Source: CAIRDP01 sp037134895
GTDB taxonomy: Bacteria; Bacteroidota; Bacteroidia; Bacteroidales; FEN-979
Assembly (NCBI GenBank): GCA_037134895.1
Contig: JBAXLI010000003.1
Location: forward strand, 62,001-126,000
Length of the DNA: 64,000 bases
Direction: 5' to 3'
A program made the position numbers and the translations under genes. Positions within the stretch are counted from its first letter, which is position 1; every line of letters begins with the position of its first letter. A model generated the notes under the pieces. That model was not told the DNA's origin. It was given only the letters and a program-made list of their open reading frames with translations, and made no database searches. This document shows positions 8,047-16,724 of this stretch, piece by piece.

Positions 8047-10068
8047 ATGGAGTTCAGGCTTACTACCGAATTTGTGCCTACGGGCGATCAGCCGGAAGCG
8101 ATCAGAGAACTTGTGGAGGGTCTCAGCCGGGGTGACCAGGCCCAGGTGCTGGCCGGGGTGACGGGATCTGGCAAGACCTTTACAATTGCGAACGTGATTC
8201 AGAAAATTCAGAGGCCGACCCTTGTTCTGAGCCATAATAAAACTCTGGCAGCGCAGTTGTACGGGGAATTCAAGGAATTCTTCCCCGAAAATTCGGTTGA
8301 ATTTTTCGTTTCCTATTATGATTATTATCAGCCCGAAGCCTACCTGCCTGTAACCAACACATATATTGAGAAAGACCTTTCAATCAATGCTGAGATCGAG
8401 AAACTCCGGCTTAGCGCTTCCTCCTCCCTGTTGTCGGGCAGGCGCGATGTGATCGTCGTTTCCTCGGTTTCCTGTATTTACGGAATTGGAAATCCGGATG
8501 ATTTTACAGGAAATATTGTCAAACTCAGGCTTGGCGAACTGGTAAGCAGGAACGGACTTCTCATGAAATTCGTGAATAGCCTGTATTCAAGGACTGAAGC
8601 TGAATTCACAAGGGGAAAGTTCAGGGTTAAGGGTGATGTGGTGGATATTTTTCCAGCCTATCTTGACTTCGCTTACAGGATCATTTTCTGGGGGGATGAG
8701 GTTGAGAAGATTGAATCGTTTGACCCTGTTTCGGGAAGGACATTTGAGCATCTGGAATTCATACAGATTTATCCCGCGAATATCTTTGTCACTTCCCAGG
8801 ATAAGATGCGTGAAGCACTTACCGAGATACAGGATGACTTGTTCAAACAGGTGGAATACTTCAGGAATGAAGGAAAAGCCCTGGAGGCAAAACGGCTGGA
8901 GGACAGGGTCACCTATGATATGGAAATGATGCGTGAGTTGGGGTATTGTTCTGGGATAGAGAATTACTCGAGGTATTTTGACGGAAGGGTGCAAGGTTCA
9001 AGGCCTTATTGTTTGCTGGATTTTTTTCCGGATGACTTCCTGATGGTGATCGACGAAAGCCATGTCACCGTTCCCCAGATCAGGGCCATGTACGGAGGGG
9101 ACCGTTCGAGAAAACAGACCCTGGTTGAATACGGGTTCAGGCTGCCTTCGGCAATGGATAACCGCCCTTTGAAATTTGATGAATTCGATGCCCTTGTCGG
9201 GCAAACAATTTTCGTAAGTGCCACACCTGCTGATTTTGAGCTCCAGAAAGCAGAAGGCGTAGTTGTGGAGCAGGTCATCCGCCCCACAGGATTACTCGAT
9301 CCTATCGTTGAAGTCAGGCCCAGCCTTAACCAGATCGACGATCTCCTCGATGAGATCGACAAACGCGTGAAGATCAGCGAAAGAGTACTTGTGACGACCC
9401 TGACCAAAAGGATGGCTGAAGAGCTTAACAAATATTTTCTAAAGCTTAACCTGAAGTCGCGGTATATCCATTCTGATGTTGATACGATGGACCGGGTTGA
9501 TATCCTTCAGGAACTCAGATCGGGTGTTGTGGATGTACTGATCGGGGTCAACCTTCTCAGGGAAGGGCTTGACCTGCCCGAAGTCTCGCTGGTAGCTATT
9601 CTGGATGCCGATAAGGAAGGATTCCTAAGGTCGGAACGAAGCCTGACCCAGACCGCCGGAAGGGCTGCAAGAAACATCAACAGCAGGGTTCTTCTGTATG
9701 CTGATAAGGTTACTGATTCGATGAAGAGGATGATCTCTGAAGCAAACCGCAGACGGGAGAAACAGTCTGCTTATAATGAAAAGCATAACATCACCCCCAC
9801 TCAGATCTCAAAGGATATGAGAAAGGTTTTCGACCTCAGGGGCAGTGAAGTCAGGGGTCAGGACGGGGGCAGGCCATATGTCGAAAAAGAAAATCTTGAT
9901 CATGCCGCAGACCCGCTTATAGCTTACCTGCCCCAGGATAAGATTCAAAAATTGATTAGGGAAACAGCCAAAGCAATGGAAGAAGCAGTCAAACAGCTTG
10001 ATTTTCTTGAGGCTGCAAGATTGAGAGATGAACTTACCTCTTTAAGAAAGGCACTTCCAGCGACCTGA
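8047..10068 (+). CDS. uvrB: Excinuclease ABC subunit B
   Basis: A 673-residue UvrB, the damage-verification helicase of nucleotide excision repair. It has the Walker A GVTGSGKTFT, the TLVLSHNKTLAAQLYGEF motif Ia region, the beta-hairpin YYDYYQPEAYLP, DESHVTVPQ (motif II), the SATPADFE motif III, the conserved GVNLLREGLDLPEVSLVAILDADKEG region given here only in part (LREGLDLPEVS), and QTAGRAARN (motif VI). The C-terminal UVR motif (about 630-665, LDFLEAARLRDEL) binds UvrC. Length matches the family. The ATG follows the preceding stop by 2 bp. Confidence 0.98.
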   Translation: MEFRLTTEFVPTGDQPEAIRELVEGLSRGDQAQVLAGVTGSGKTFTIANVIQKIQRPTLVLSHNKTLAAQLYGEFKEFFPENSVEFFVSYYDYYQPEAYLPVTNTYIEKDLSINAEIEKLRLSASSSLLSGRRDVIVVSSVSCIYGIGNPDDFTGNIVKLRLGELVSRNGLLMKFVNSLYSRTEAEFTRGKFRVKGDVVDIFPAYLDFAYRIIFWGDEVEKIESFDPVSGRTFEHLEFIQIYPANIFVTSQDKMREALTEIQDDLFKQVEYFRNEGKALEAKRLEDRVTYDMEMMRELGYCSGIENYSRYFDGRVQGSRPYCLLDFFPDDFLMVIDESHVTVPQIRAMYGGDRSRKQTLVEYGFRLPSAMDNRPLKFDEFDALVGQTIFVSATPADFELQKAEGVVVEQVIRPTGLLDPIVEVRPSLNQIDDLLDEIDKRVKISERVLVTTLTKRMAEELNKYFLKLNLKSRYIHSDVDTMDRVDILQELRSGVVDVLIGVNLLREGLDLPEVSLVAILDADKEGFLRSERSLTQTAGRAARNINSRVLLYADKVTDSMKRMISEANRRREKQSAYNEKHNITPTQISKDMRKVFDLRGSEVRGQDGGRPYVEKENLDHAADPLIAYLPQDKIQKLIRETAKAMEEAVKQLDFLEAARLRDELTSLRKALPAT

Positions 10069-10153
10069 AATCAGTAAACAGCCGCCATCAGTCTTCTTAA
10101 TAACTTTCGTTTTATTGTTAATATCTATTTTACTAGGAAGGAGCAAATTCGAA

Positions 10154-10161
10154 TATATTTG
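10154..10161 (+). promoter_or_regulatory. -7 element at the head of the polysaccharide locus
   Basis: TATATTTG (10154-10161) matches TAnnTTTG and lies 20 bp before the response-regulator ATG (10182), within a 113-bp AT-rich gap after uvrB. No convincing -33 TTG is seen at the right distance. It is the most plausible promoter for the first genes of the locus. Confidence 0.35.
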
Positions 10162-10181
10162 CTTACCAAAATTGTATCTGA

Positions 10182-10583
10182 ATGAAAAGAAAGGTACTCG
10201 CAATAGATGATGAAAAGAGTATCCGGTTCATCATAGAAAATACATTAAATAAGGAATTCGAAGTTACGACCCTGAGTAACGGGATGGATGCCTTGTATTA
10301 TATCCAGTCGGGAAACCTTCCGGATGTTATCATTTGTGATGTTGAAATGCCTGTAATGAATGGGTTTGAATTTATCAAGCGTATTCGTGAAAGTGGCTTT
10401 TTTGATGAAATACCCCTGATCATGTTGTCGGGGAAAGAAGAAAGTGCCGATAAAATCAAATGTTTTGAAATGGGGGCAGACGACTATGTGGTAAAACCGT
10501 TCAACCCAAAGGAACTCATGGTAAGGATCAAGCGCCGTATTGAAACATCAGTAGCCTTTTCAGGCAGCCGAAGGAGCCAGTAA
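10182..10583 (+). CDS. Single-domain response regulator (intact receiver)
   Basis: A 133-residue stand-alone CheY-like receiver. The acidic pocket is intact (IDDE, Asp9/Asp10), with phosphoacceptor Asp53 in IICDVEMPVMNG, the Thr/Ser switch in MLSGKEES, and Lys105 in DDYVVKPFNP. There is no output domain, only a short basic tail. It sits 5 bp before an initiating sugar transferase whose own N-terminus is a degenerate receiver, so it probably acts through protein contact and not DNA binding. Possible partners are the hybrid kinases at 51784 and 53202; this link is an inference from shared locus only. Confidence 0.95.
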   Translation: MKRKVLAIDDEKSIRFIIENTLNKEFEVTTLSNGMDALYYIQSGNLPDVIICDVEMPVMNGFEFIKRIRESGFFDEIPLIMLSGKEESADKIKCFEMGADDYVVKPFNPKELMVRIKRRIETSVAFSGSRRSQ

Positions 10584-10588
10584 ACCCG

Positions 10589-11821
10589 ATGGAGAAAGCA
10601 GCAACTACCCTTAAAATCCTGTATGTAGGCAAAAACCAGGCGCTTATAGATAAGTTCAGGGATGCCTGTCTTTTCGAAATCACAGTTATCCGAAATCCTC
10701 TTGCTGCAATCTATTGGCTCACTGACAATCAGTTTAAAGTCTTCGATCTCGACAAGGATACAAGGTTTGACATCAAATACGAGGAGAAGCAGGAAATGGA
10801 TGCAATAATATGCGAAATGCTTCTCCCGGGGATCAACGCATTTACGTTTTACAGGCGGCTTAAGCTTAATAAATTATACCAGAAAACCCCCTTTATTGTA
10901 ATTTCTCTCAACAAGGATTACAATGCAAAAAAGTATGCCTACACTTTGGGAATTGATGATTTCTATCATGCCGGGATAAACCCGCTTCACATCTGCAGCA
11001 GGATAAAACTGCTTACAAAATTCAAATCGGAGTTTGAAAACAAAACGATTGCAGTTGATGCAACGGTGAGTTTCAATGCCTACCGCACTCCATTCCTGAA
11101 AAGGACATTTGATATCCTGGTAGCTGGGATTGCGCTTCTGATACTTTCCCCGTTCATGCTTCTGACCATGCTTGCGATCAGGCTGGAATCAAAAGGTAAA
11201 GTGTATTATTTTTCGAAACGGGTGGGTTCCAATTACAAGATTTTTGACTTTTACAAGTTCCGCTCGATGTACCCCGATGCAGATAAAAGACTTAAGGAAG
11301 TAGAGCATTTGAACCAGTATCTCAGTGAAAATGTAGAGGAAAAATGTACTGAATGTGCAAAGCTCGCCGAAGACCATTATTGTTCTCCCCTGGTTTATTA
11401 TGACGGAGAACAGATTTGTGAACGAATTGCAAACAAACGCAGAAGTGCCAGAAAGGCGTTTCTGAAAATTAAAGATGACCCCAGGATTACAACAGTGGGC
11501 AAGTTCATCAGGATGACCAGCATTGATGAATTACCTCAGCTTATCAATGTACTTAAAGGGGATATGTCAATTGTTGGGAACAGGCCGTTACCTCTGAATG
11601 AAGCTGAGGCCCTGACGAAAAAAAAATGGAGCCGAAGGTTCAGGGCTGCTGCCGGTCTTACCGGGTTATGGCAGGTTGAGAAAAGAGGGAGGTCAGGCCC
11701 GATGTCTGAAGAAGAACGGTTTGCACTGGATAATTACTATGCTGAACACAATTCTTTTTGGGGAGATATTGTCATAATTTTCAGAACCTTCGGAACATTG
11801 TTTCAAAAAGAAAATGTATAA
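10589..11821 (+). CDS. Initiating phosphoglycosyl transferase with N-terminal pseudo-receiver domain
   Basis: A 410-residue protein. Residues 8-150 have the receiver fold pattern but with key residues changed: the N-terminal acidic pair is missing (YVGKNQ), the phospho-Asp position is Glu76 (IICEMLLPG), and the Lys position is Ala128 (DDFYHAGINP). Residues 165-410 form a monotopic phosphoglycosyl transferase: membrane-hugging helix FDILVAGIALLILSPF, then RVGSNYKIFDFYKFRSM, DDPRITTVGKFIRMTSIDELPQL, GDMSIVGNRPLP and GLTGLWQVEKRG. This class moves a sugar-1-phosphate from a UDP-sugar to undecaprenyl phosphate to start a repeat unit. An insertion of about 45 residues carries four Cys (253, 256, 265, 277), possibly a metal site; similar insertions occur in other Bacteroidota homologues as I recall them. 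The stop abuts the next ATG. Confidence 0.92.
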   Translation: MEKAATTLKILYVGKNQALIDKFRDACLFEITVIRNPLAAIYWLTDNQFKVFDLDKDTRFDIKYEEKQEMDAIICEMLLPGINAFTFYRRLKLNKLYQKTPFIVISLNKDYNAKKYAYTLGIDDFYHAGINPLHICSRIKLLTKFKSEFENKTIAVDATVSFNAYRTPFLKRTFDILVAGIALLILSPFMLLTMLAIRLESKGKVYYFSKRVGSNYKIFDFYKFRSMYPDADKRLKEVEHLNQYLSENVEEKCTECAKLAEDHYCSPLVYYDGEQICERIANKRRSARKAFLKIKDDPRITTVGKFIRMTSIDELPQLINVLKGDMSIVGNRPLPLNEAEALTKKKWSRRFRAAAGLTGLWQVEKRGRSGPMSEEERFALDNYYAEHNSFWGDIVIIFRTFGTLFQKENV

Positions 11822-12613
11822 ATGTCTGTATTAAAAACAAAAATATCATTGTATGAGAAGATGTTAAAAACATGTATGTTTGCATTGATTGTTATCTTCC
11901 CTGCAGTTGTCTTCAGCCAGGCAACCAAGGACACAACATATTTCAACCCATTGATTGACGACGTTATACAAAGGATCCCTCCTCTTGAGGATCTGATCGA
12001 CTCAGCCATCGTGCACAATCCCCAAATTAAAAAGTGGGAAGCCGAAAGTCAGGCATGGAGATATAGGGTAAAATCTGCAAGCCGTTTATGGATGCGGAAT
12101 TTATATCTTGATCTGTATCTTGAATCCGCTTTATGGAAATCAAATACCGAGAATTCAATCAACCAGCAGGAGACTACGTTTAATTATACATCCCAAAACA
12201 ATTTCAATAGCATGGGGTATCTTGAAATCAAAATGCCAATGTTTGATCTCTGGGATCGAAAGAACCAGATGAAGATCGCCACAAAGGAAATCGAAAAAGC
12301 TATGGCTTCAAAAGATGAAGTCGTACTTGCTCTCAGGCAAACGATAATTACCAATTACAACCAGTTGATTGTTAACCAGAAAATTCTGAAGAATGCAAAC
12401 GAGAGTGTTATTGCCGGTTCTATGAACAAGGAAATGGGCGATAAGGAATTCTTAAACGGCCAAACAACCTTGTATGAACTTGCCTACATTATGGAAATGT
12501 ACCGTGTGGCAGTGTATAATTATGAAACATCAAGAAATGCATTTTTTAATTCGTACATGATACTTCAGGAATTATGCGGGTTCAGATTCAATGTCATTAA
12601 CAGAATAGAGTAA
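11822..12613 (+). CDS. Short TolC-family outer-membrane efflux-like protein of the export system
   Basis: A 263-residue protein with an N-terminal signal peptide (hydrophobic run MFALIVIFPAVVFSQ; an alternative start Met14 would shorten the n-region). The mature part is alpha-helical with TolC-like features: PPLEDLIDSAIVHNPQIKKWEAE near the start, then SMGYLEIKMPMFDLWDRKNQMKIA before a long helix. TolC protomers are usually 400-500 residues built from two repeats; this one is about half that and appears to be a single repeat. It lies between the initiating transferase (0 bp gap) and the Wzz-like gene (1 bp overlap), so it probably forms the outer-membrane end of the polysaccharide export path. 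Confidence 0.75.
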   Translation: MSVLKTKISLYEKMLKTCMFALIVIFPAVVFSQATKDTTYFNPLIDDVIQRIPPLEDLIDSAIVHNPQIKKWEAESQAWRYRVKSASRLWMRNLYLDLYLESALWKSNTENSINQQETTFNYTSQNNFNSMGYLEIKMPMFDLWDRKNQMKIATKEIEKAMASKDEVVLALRQTIITNYNQLIVNQKILKNANESVIAGSMNKEMGDKEFLNGQTTLYELAYIMEMYRVAVYNYETSRNAFFNSYMILQELCGFRFNVINRIE

Positions 12614-15303
12614 TGCAGATTATATACTTTGTAAAAATACTTCAAAGGCATGTATTACTTCTGATACTTGTCCCACTGCTGATGGCTGCGGTTGTTTTTT
12701 TTATCACCCGCAAAGACCAATGGAATTATATTTCCGAAACAACGATTTACACAGGTGTGACCAGCGGATCTACCATACAACAGCAGGCATATGCTGATGT
12801 TATGATAAAAATGACTGTATATGATAACCTCATAAACCTCATTAAATCTCGTCAGACTCTTGAAGAAGTTTCCGTTTCTCTGCTTGCGCAGCATCTTCTG
12901 CTTGATCATTATGACGAAAGGTATATTTCAAAAGAACATTACGAGGAATTATTGTTAAAAGTCCCTGCTGATGTTGTGGATATTGTGAGGAAGGCAAAAC
13001 GATCAAATCCGAAATTCTTCAAGGGCTCTTCGAAAAAGACCTCCCAATACGACAGTTCCTACTCATCCCCCAACAGAATGAATTATTCTGAAAAATCTAC
13101 TGACGGTTCCCTCCAGCCAAGGGAATCATATCATGTAGTGAAACCCGGTGAAACCATGTTTTCAATTGCGCGTAAATACGGATCGAGTGTAAGAGAGTTA
13201 ATGAGTTACAACAGATTAATGTCAAGCGACATTTCAACCGGACAAAGAATAAGGCTGGATCTGTCTTCTCAGGTACCTGAACCTGCCGCATATCCGACAG
13301 AAAATGAAAAAATTGAGCCTGCCCCTGTAAGGGATGCAAATCAGCTAGAACCTATCGATACGGCAAGTCTGCCTTCTGATTTTTATTCTCACTTTGACAC
13401 TTCGACAACTTCTGTTACTTCTCATCATAATCTCACCGACACTAATGCATTTGACCGGCTTGTGAGGCAATTGATTGCATATGGGCATCAGAATGATCAC
13501 AATTTTATTTACGAACTATGGAATTCTCAGAAAGATGCGTTTTACAGTCTTTCTGCTCTTTCGAAGGTTGAGATCTTCAGAATCGCTAGCAGTGATCTTC
13601 TAAAACTTACTTACAAATCCACTGATCCAGGTATTTCACAGCAGACTCTGGTTTTTTTAACCAAGGGTTTTATTCGTTCATTTAAATTGCTGAAGCAGAA
13701 CCAGACCGATGCAGTTATTGCATATTTTAAACGTCAGCTCGAAGATGCCATGCGACGGTTGCAAAGAGCCGAATCTGACCTTTTAGTATTCAACTCAAGA
13801 AACAACATCATTAATTTTTATGAACAGACCAAAGAAATAGCTGGCAAGAAGGAAGAACTCGACGTAGATTATCAGAACAAACAGATCACTCTGGCTGCAG
13901 CGGACGCTGCTCTCAGGATCATTGAAAAGAAACTTGAATCGCATGCCAAACTGTCTTTAAACACAAGCACTATTTTGCAGGTGCGTGACGAACTTACAAA
14001 CACAACTATGCAAATTGCCAATATTGAGATTGATCTTGGCAATGATTCCGCCACAATAAAGCAGCTAACTGGCCTTAAAAATAGAGTTGAGAATTTAAAG
14101 GCTGAATTAAAAAATAACATCGACCAGTTGTACCTTGTCACCAACTCTGTTGAAGGCTTGCCTCTAAAAGATCTCCTCAATTCATGGCTGGTAAACGTTA
14201 TTTCATATGAAGAAAGCAAAGCCTCACTCAGAGTGCTCTCTGAACGCAAAAAGTATTATCTTAAAGTATATGAGATTTTTGCGCCTCTGGGAGCCCGGCA
14301 GAAACGATTTGAGCGTCTGATTGGAGTTACCGAAAGCGAATTCCTTGAACTGTTACATGATTTGAATCTGGCTAAGTTAAGGCAACAGGACGATGAAATG
14401 TCGACCAATCTCAAAGTTGTGGATGCTCCCTTTTATCCCCTTCATGCATTGAGTTCAAAAGCCTTGTTGATGGTTCTCGCCTCCGCACTCCTCGGATTTA
14501 TATTTGTAGTAATAATTCTTCTCGCCCTGGAGTTCTTCGACACCACAATAAAAACAGGTGAAAGGGCTGAACGCTTTATTAAACTGAAATTGTCGGGGCT
14601 CTATCCGAAAATTGTTAAGCAGATATACACTGTTGATATCGGATTTATTTTACCAAGGCTGGTTGAAATCATTGCTCAGAATATACGACTCCTTCTGAAT
14701 AAAACTTCGAATCTTTCTGAAAAGAAACCAGTTGTCGTCGGGATCATAAGTACACGTGACTTCGAAGGAAAAACCACTATCGGAAGAGAACTTAGCAGAA
14801 AATTCAAAGCGTTCGGAGAAAGTACAATTTTCTTCAATTATGCTAACGAAAAGTCCGGGCCGAACGAACATTATAACAGTGTTGAACTTATCCCTCCCTC
14901 TGAAGATGAAGTACAGTATATAATTCAGGATGATTTTTTCGAAACAAAGAATTTAAAAGAACTCTTAAACGGGTATGAACATCTTGACTTCGATTCCTTT
15001 GATTATATCTTTATCGAAATGCCTTCTCTGATAAATAACGCCTATCCCATTGATATTGTATCAAAATTTGATCTGACTCTGCTTGTTGCCAGGGCTAACC
15101 GTTCCTGGGTCGAAGCCGATACCGCGGTATTATCTGGATTCCTTTCCGCTACCAAACATCCTGTGCAAATAGTCCTTAACGGAGTCGATCTGATGTTCTT
15201 GGATTCTGTTTTTGGTGACATCCCAATGCAACGGTCGAAGTTTAGAAGAGTACTGAAGAAAATTCTGACTTTCAGGTTTGGCGAAGAAAATGTCATTTCC
15301 TGA
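12613..15303 (+). CDS. Wzz/BY-kinase-like polysaccharide co-polymerase with a periplasmic LysM domain
   Basis: An 896-residue protein. TM1 is at about 14-32, followed by a large periplasmic part and TM2 at about 617-640, then a cytoplasmic P-loop domain. Residues 172-217 form a LysM domain (YHVVKPGETMFSIARKYG, then ELMSYNRLMSSDISTGQRI), which binds peptidoglycan glycans in known cases. Long coiled coils follow (about 360-560). The P-loop domain has GIISTRDFEGKTT at 709-721 (Walker A with EGKTT) and FDYIFIEMPS (Walker B-like). No C-terminal Tyr cluster is seen, so autophosphorylation as in Wzc is doubtful. Proteins of this class set chain length and link export to the outer-membrane channel. 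The LysM insertion is not part of standard Wzz/Wzc. Confidence 0.88.
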   Translation: MQIIYFVKILQRHVLLLILVPLLMAAVVFFITRKDQWNYISETTIYTGVTSGSTIQQQAYADVMIKMTVYDNLINLIKSRQTLEEVSVSLLAQHLLLDHYDERYISKEHYEELLLKVPADVVDIVRKAKRSNPKFFKGSSKKTSQYDSSYSSPNRMNYSEKSTDGSLQPRESYHVVKPGETMFSIARKYGSSVRELMSYNRLMSSDISTGQRIRLDLSSQVPEPAAYPTENEKIEPAPVRDANQLEPIDTASLPSDFYSHFDTSTTSVTSHHNLTDTNAFDRLVRQLIAYGHQNDHNFIYELWNSQKDAFYSLSALSKVEIFRIASSDLLKLTYKSTDPGISQQTLVFLTKGFIRSFKLLKQNQTDAVIAYFKRQLEDAMRRLQRAESDLLVFNSRNNIINFYEQTKEIAGKKEELDVDYQNKQITLAAADAALRIIEKKLESHAKLSLNTSTILQVRDELTNTTMQIANIEIDLGNDSATIKQLTGLKNRVENLKAELKNNIDQLYLVTNSVEGLPLKDLLNSWLVNVISYEESKASLRVLSERKKYYLKVYEIFAPLGARQKRFERLIGVTESEFLELLHDLNLAKLRQQDDEMSTNLKVVDAPFYPLHALSSKALLMVLASALLGFIFVVIILLALEFFDTTIKTGERAERFIKLKLSGLYPKIVKQIYTVDIGFILPRLVEIIAQNIRLLLNKTSNLSEKKPVVVGIISTRDFEGKTTIGRELSRKFKAFGESTIFFNYANEKSGPNEHYNSVELIPPSEDEVQYIIQDDFFETKNLKELLNGYEHLDFDSFDYIFIEMPSLINNAYPIDIVSKFDLTLLVARANRSWVEADTAVLSGFLSATKHPVQIVLNGVDLMFLDSVFGDIPMQRSKFRRVLKKILTFRFGEENVIS

Positions 15304-15326
15304 CGATGACCTAAATTTGATTCAAC

Positions 15327-16724
15327 ATGTGGGCATTCTTAAAAACTACATTGTTTAATATTTTCAAGGATGCTAATTTCCTTTCCTTCGCCGGGAATCT
15401 ATCAACCTCTCTAGCCGGACTCTTTTCATACATGATACTTCTTCGAATGCTAACGATCCCTGATTTTGGCATTTGGATACTATTTATAGCCCCGGCTTCT
15501 ATTATTGACATGCTAAGATTCGGAGTCACAAGGGAGGCCCTAGTAAGGTATCTTTCAGGATGCAGTGAGGAAGATAAGAAATACTACCTGGGATCGGCTT
15601 GGGTTGTAGGATTGCTTATACTTGCAGGCATTACTGCAATTTTGTGGACTGTGTTCCTGATCTTCCCGGGGTACATAAGGAACAGCGGTTATTCCTTGTT
15701 TTTCATCTGGTACCCTCTCCTCGGACTAGTAACCTTGCCCTGGAACTATGCATGGTCGATTTTCCAGGCCGAAATTGATTTTGGAAAAATCTTCTGGATA
15801 CGATTTTTCAACCTATGCTCTTTTTTATTGATAATTCTTGCGGCCTGGCTGTTTATTAAAATAGATGTTACCATGGTAGTCCTCATCTATACTGCCACAA
15901 ACCTTGCAACATCGCTGTTCTGCGTTGTCAAAAAATGGAGCGGACTAGAGTTTATTCGTCGCATCAGTAAAATCAAGGTTATCGAGATTGTGAAATACGG
16001 GAGGTATTCAATGGCAACCCGGATCGGGAGCGGACTGTTAAAAGGCGCTGACAGCATCATCATTTCTTTCAGCGCTTTTATGGGGCCTGCCAGCGTTGCG
16101 CTTTATGCAATTCCTCTGAAGTATATTGAATTCATTGAGATTCCCCTACTAAGCTTTGCAACTACTGCGTTCCCGAAGTTTTCAAAAATGAGTATGGAGG
16201 AAAATATCGATGGTTTTAAAAAGATATTTTACAATTATACCGGTCCACTTGTGTACCTGTTTTTAATAATTGCAGTAGTCAGCCTGGTTCTGAACAAATA
16301 CTTCATCCTTATTCTGGGCGGACAAAAGTATTTAACAACATCGGGGCTCTCTTATGTGTTGATGATCTTTATTCTCTATGGTTTGCTGATGCCGCTTGAC
16401 CGGTTTGCAGGGGTAGCTCTTGACAGCCTCAACAGACCGGATAAAAACTTTCAGAAGGTTGCAATAATGGCTCTTGCAAATATTGCAGGCGACATTTTTG
16501 CAGTTTTCGGACTTCATTACTTTTTTCCTGAAATGCCCCCTATCACGATTCTTGCTTTTGTAGCTGTCGCCTCGATAGTGTTCTCAGTGATCGGCCTATT
16601 CGTAGGATATTATTTCCTTAAACAAGAGATCGACATCTCATTAACCTTAGTTTTTAAAAAGGGTTTCATGTTTTATAAGGACCTTCCTAAGCGTATTAAG
16701 AACAAAGAACCATTATTTCAATGA
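15327..16724 (+). CDS. Wzx-like lipid-linked repeat-unit flippase
   Basis: A 465-residue protein with about 12-14 hydrophobic segments in the MATE/polysaccharide transporter style: early LSFAGNLSTSLAGLFSYMIL, charged loop KKWSGLEFIRRISKI, then YGRYSMATRIGSGLLKGAD in the middle. Such flippases move undecaprenyl-linked repeat units across the inner membrane. It overlaps the O-antigen ligase/polymerase gene by 4 bp (ATGA), showing translational coupling. Membership of the Wzx class is clear from topology and context; the substrate is unknown. Confidence 0.85.
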   Translation: MWAFLKTTLFNIFKDANFLSFAGNLSTSLAGLFSYMILLRMLTIPDFGIWILFIAPASIIDMLRFGVTREALVRYLSGCSEEDKKYYLGSAWVVGLLILAGITAILWTVFLIFPGYIRNSGYSLFFIWYPLLGLVTLPWNYAWSIFQAEIDFGKIFWIRFFNLCSFLLIILAAWLFIKIDVTMVVLIYTATNLATSLFCVVKKWSGLEFIRRISKIKVIEIVKYGRYSMATRIGSGLLKGADSIIISFSAFMGPASVALYAIPLKYIEFIEIPLLSFATTAFPKFSKMSMEENIDGFKKIFYNYTGPLVYLFLIIAVVSLVLNKYFILILGGQKYLTTSGLSYVLMIFILYGLLMPLDRFAGVALDSLNRPDKNFQKVAIMALANIAGDIFAVFGLHYFFPEMPPITILAFVAVASIVFSVIGLFVGYYFLKQEIDISLTLVFKKGFMFYKDLPKRIKNKEPLFQ

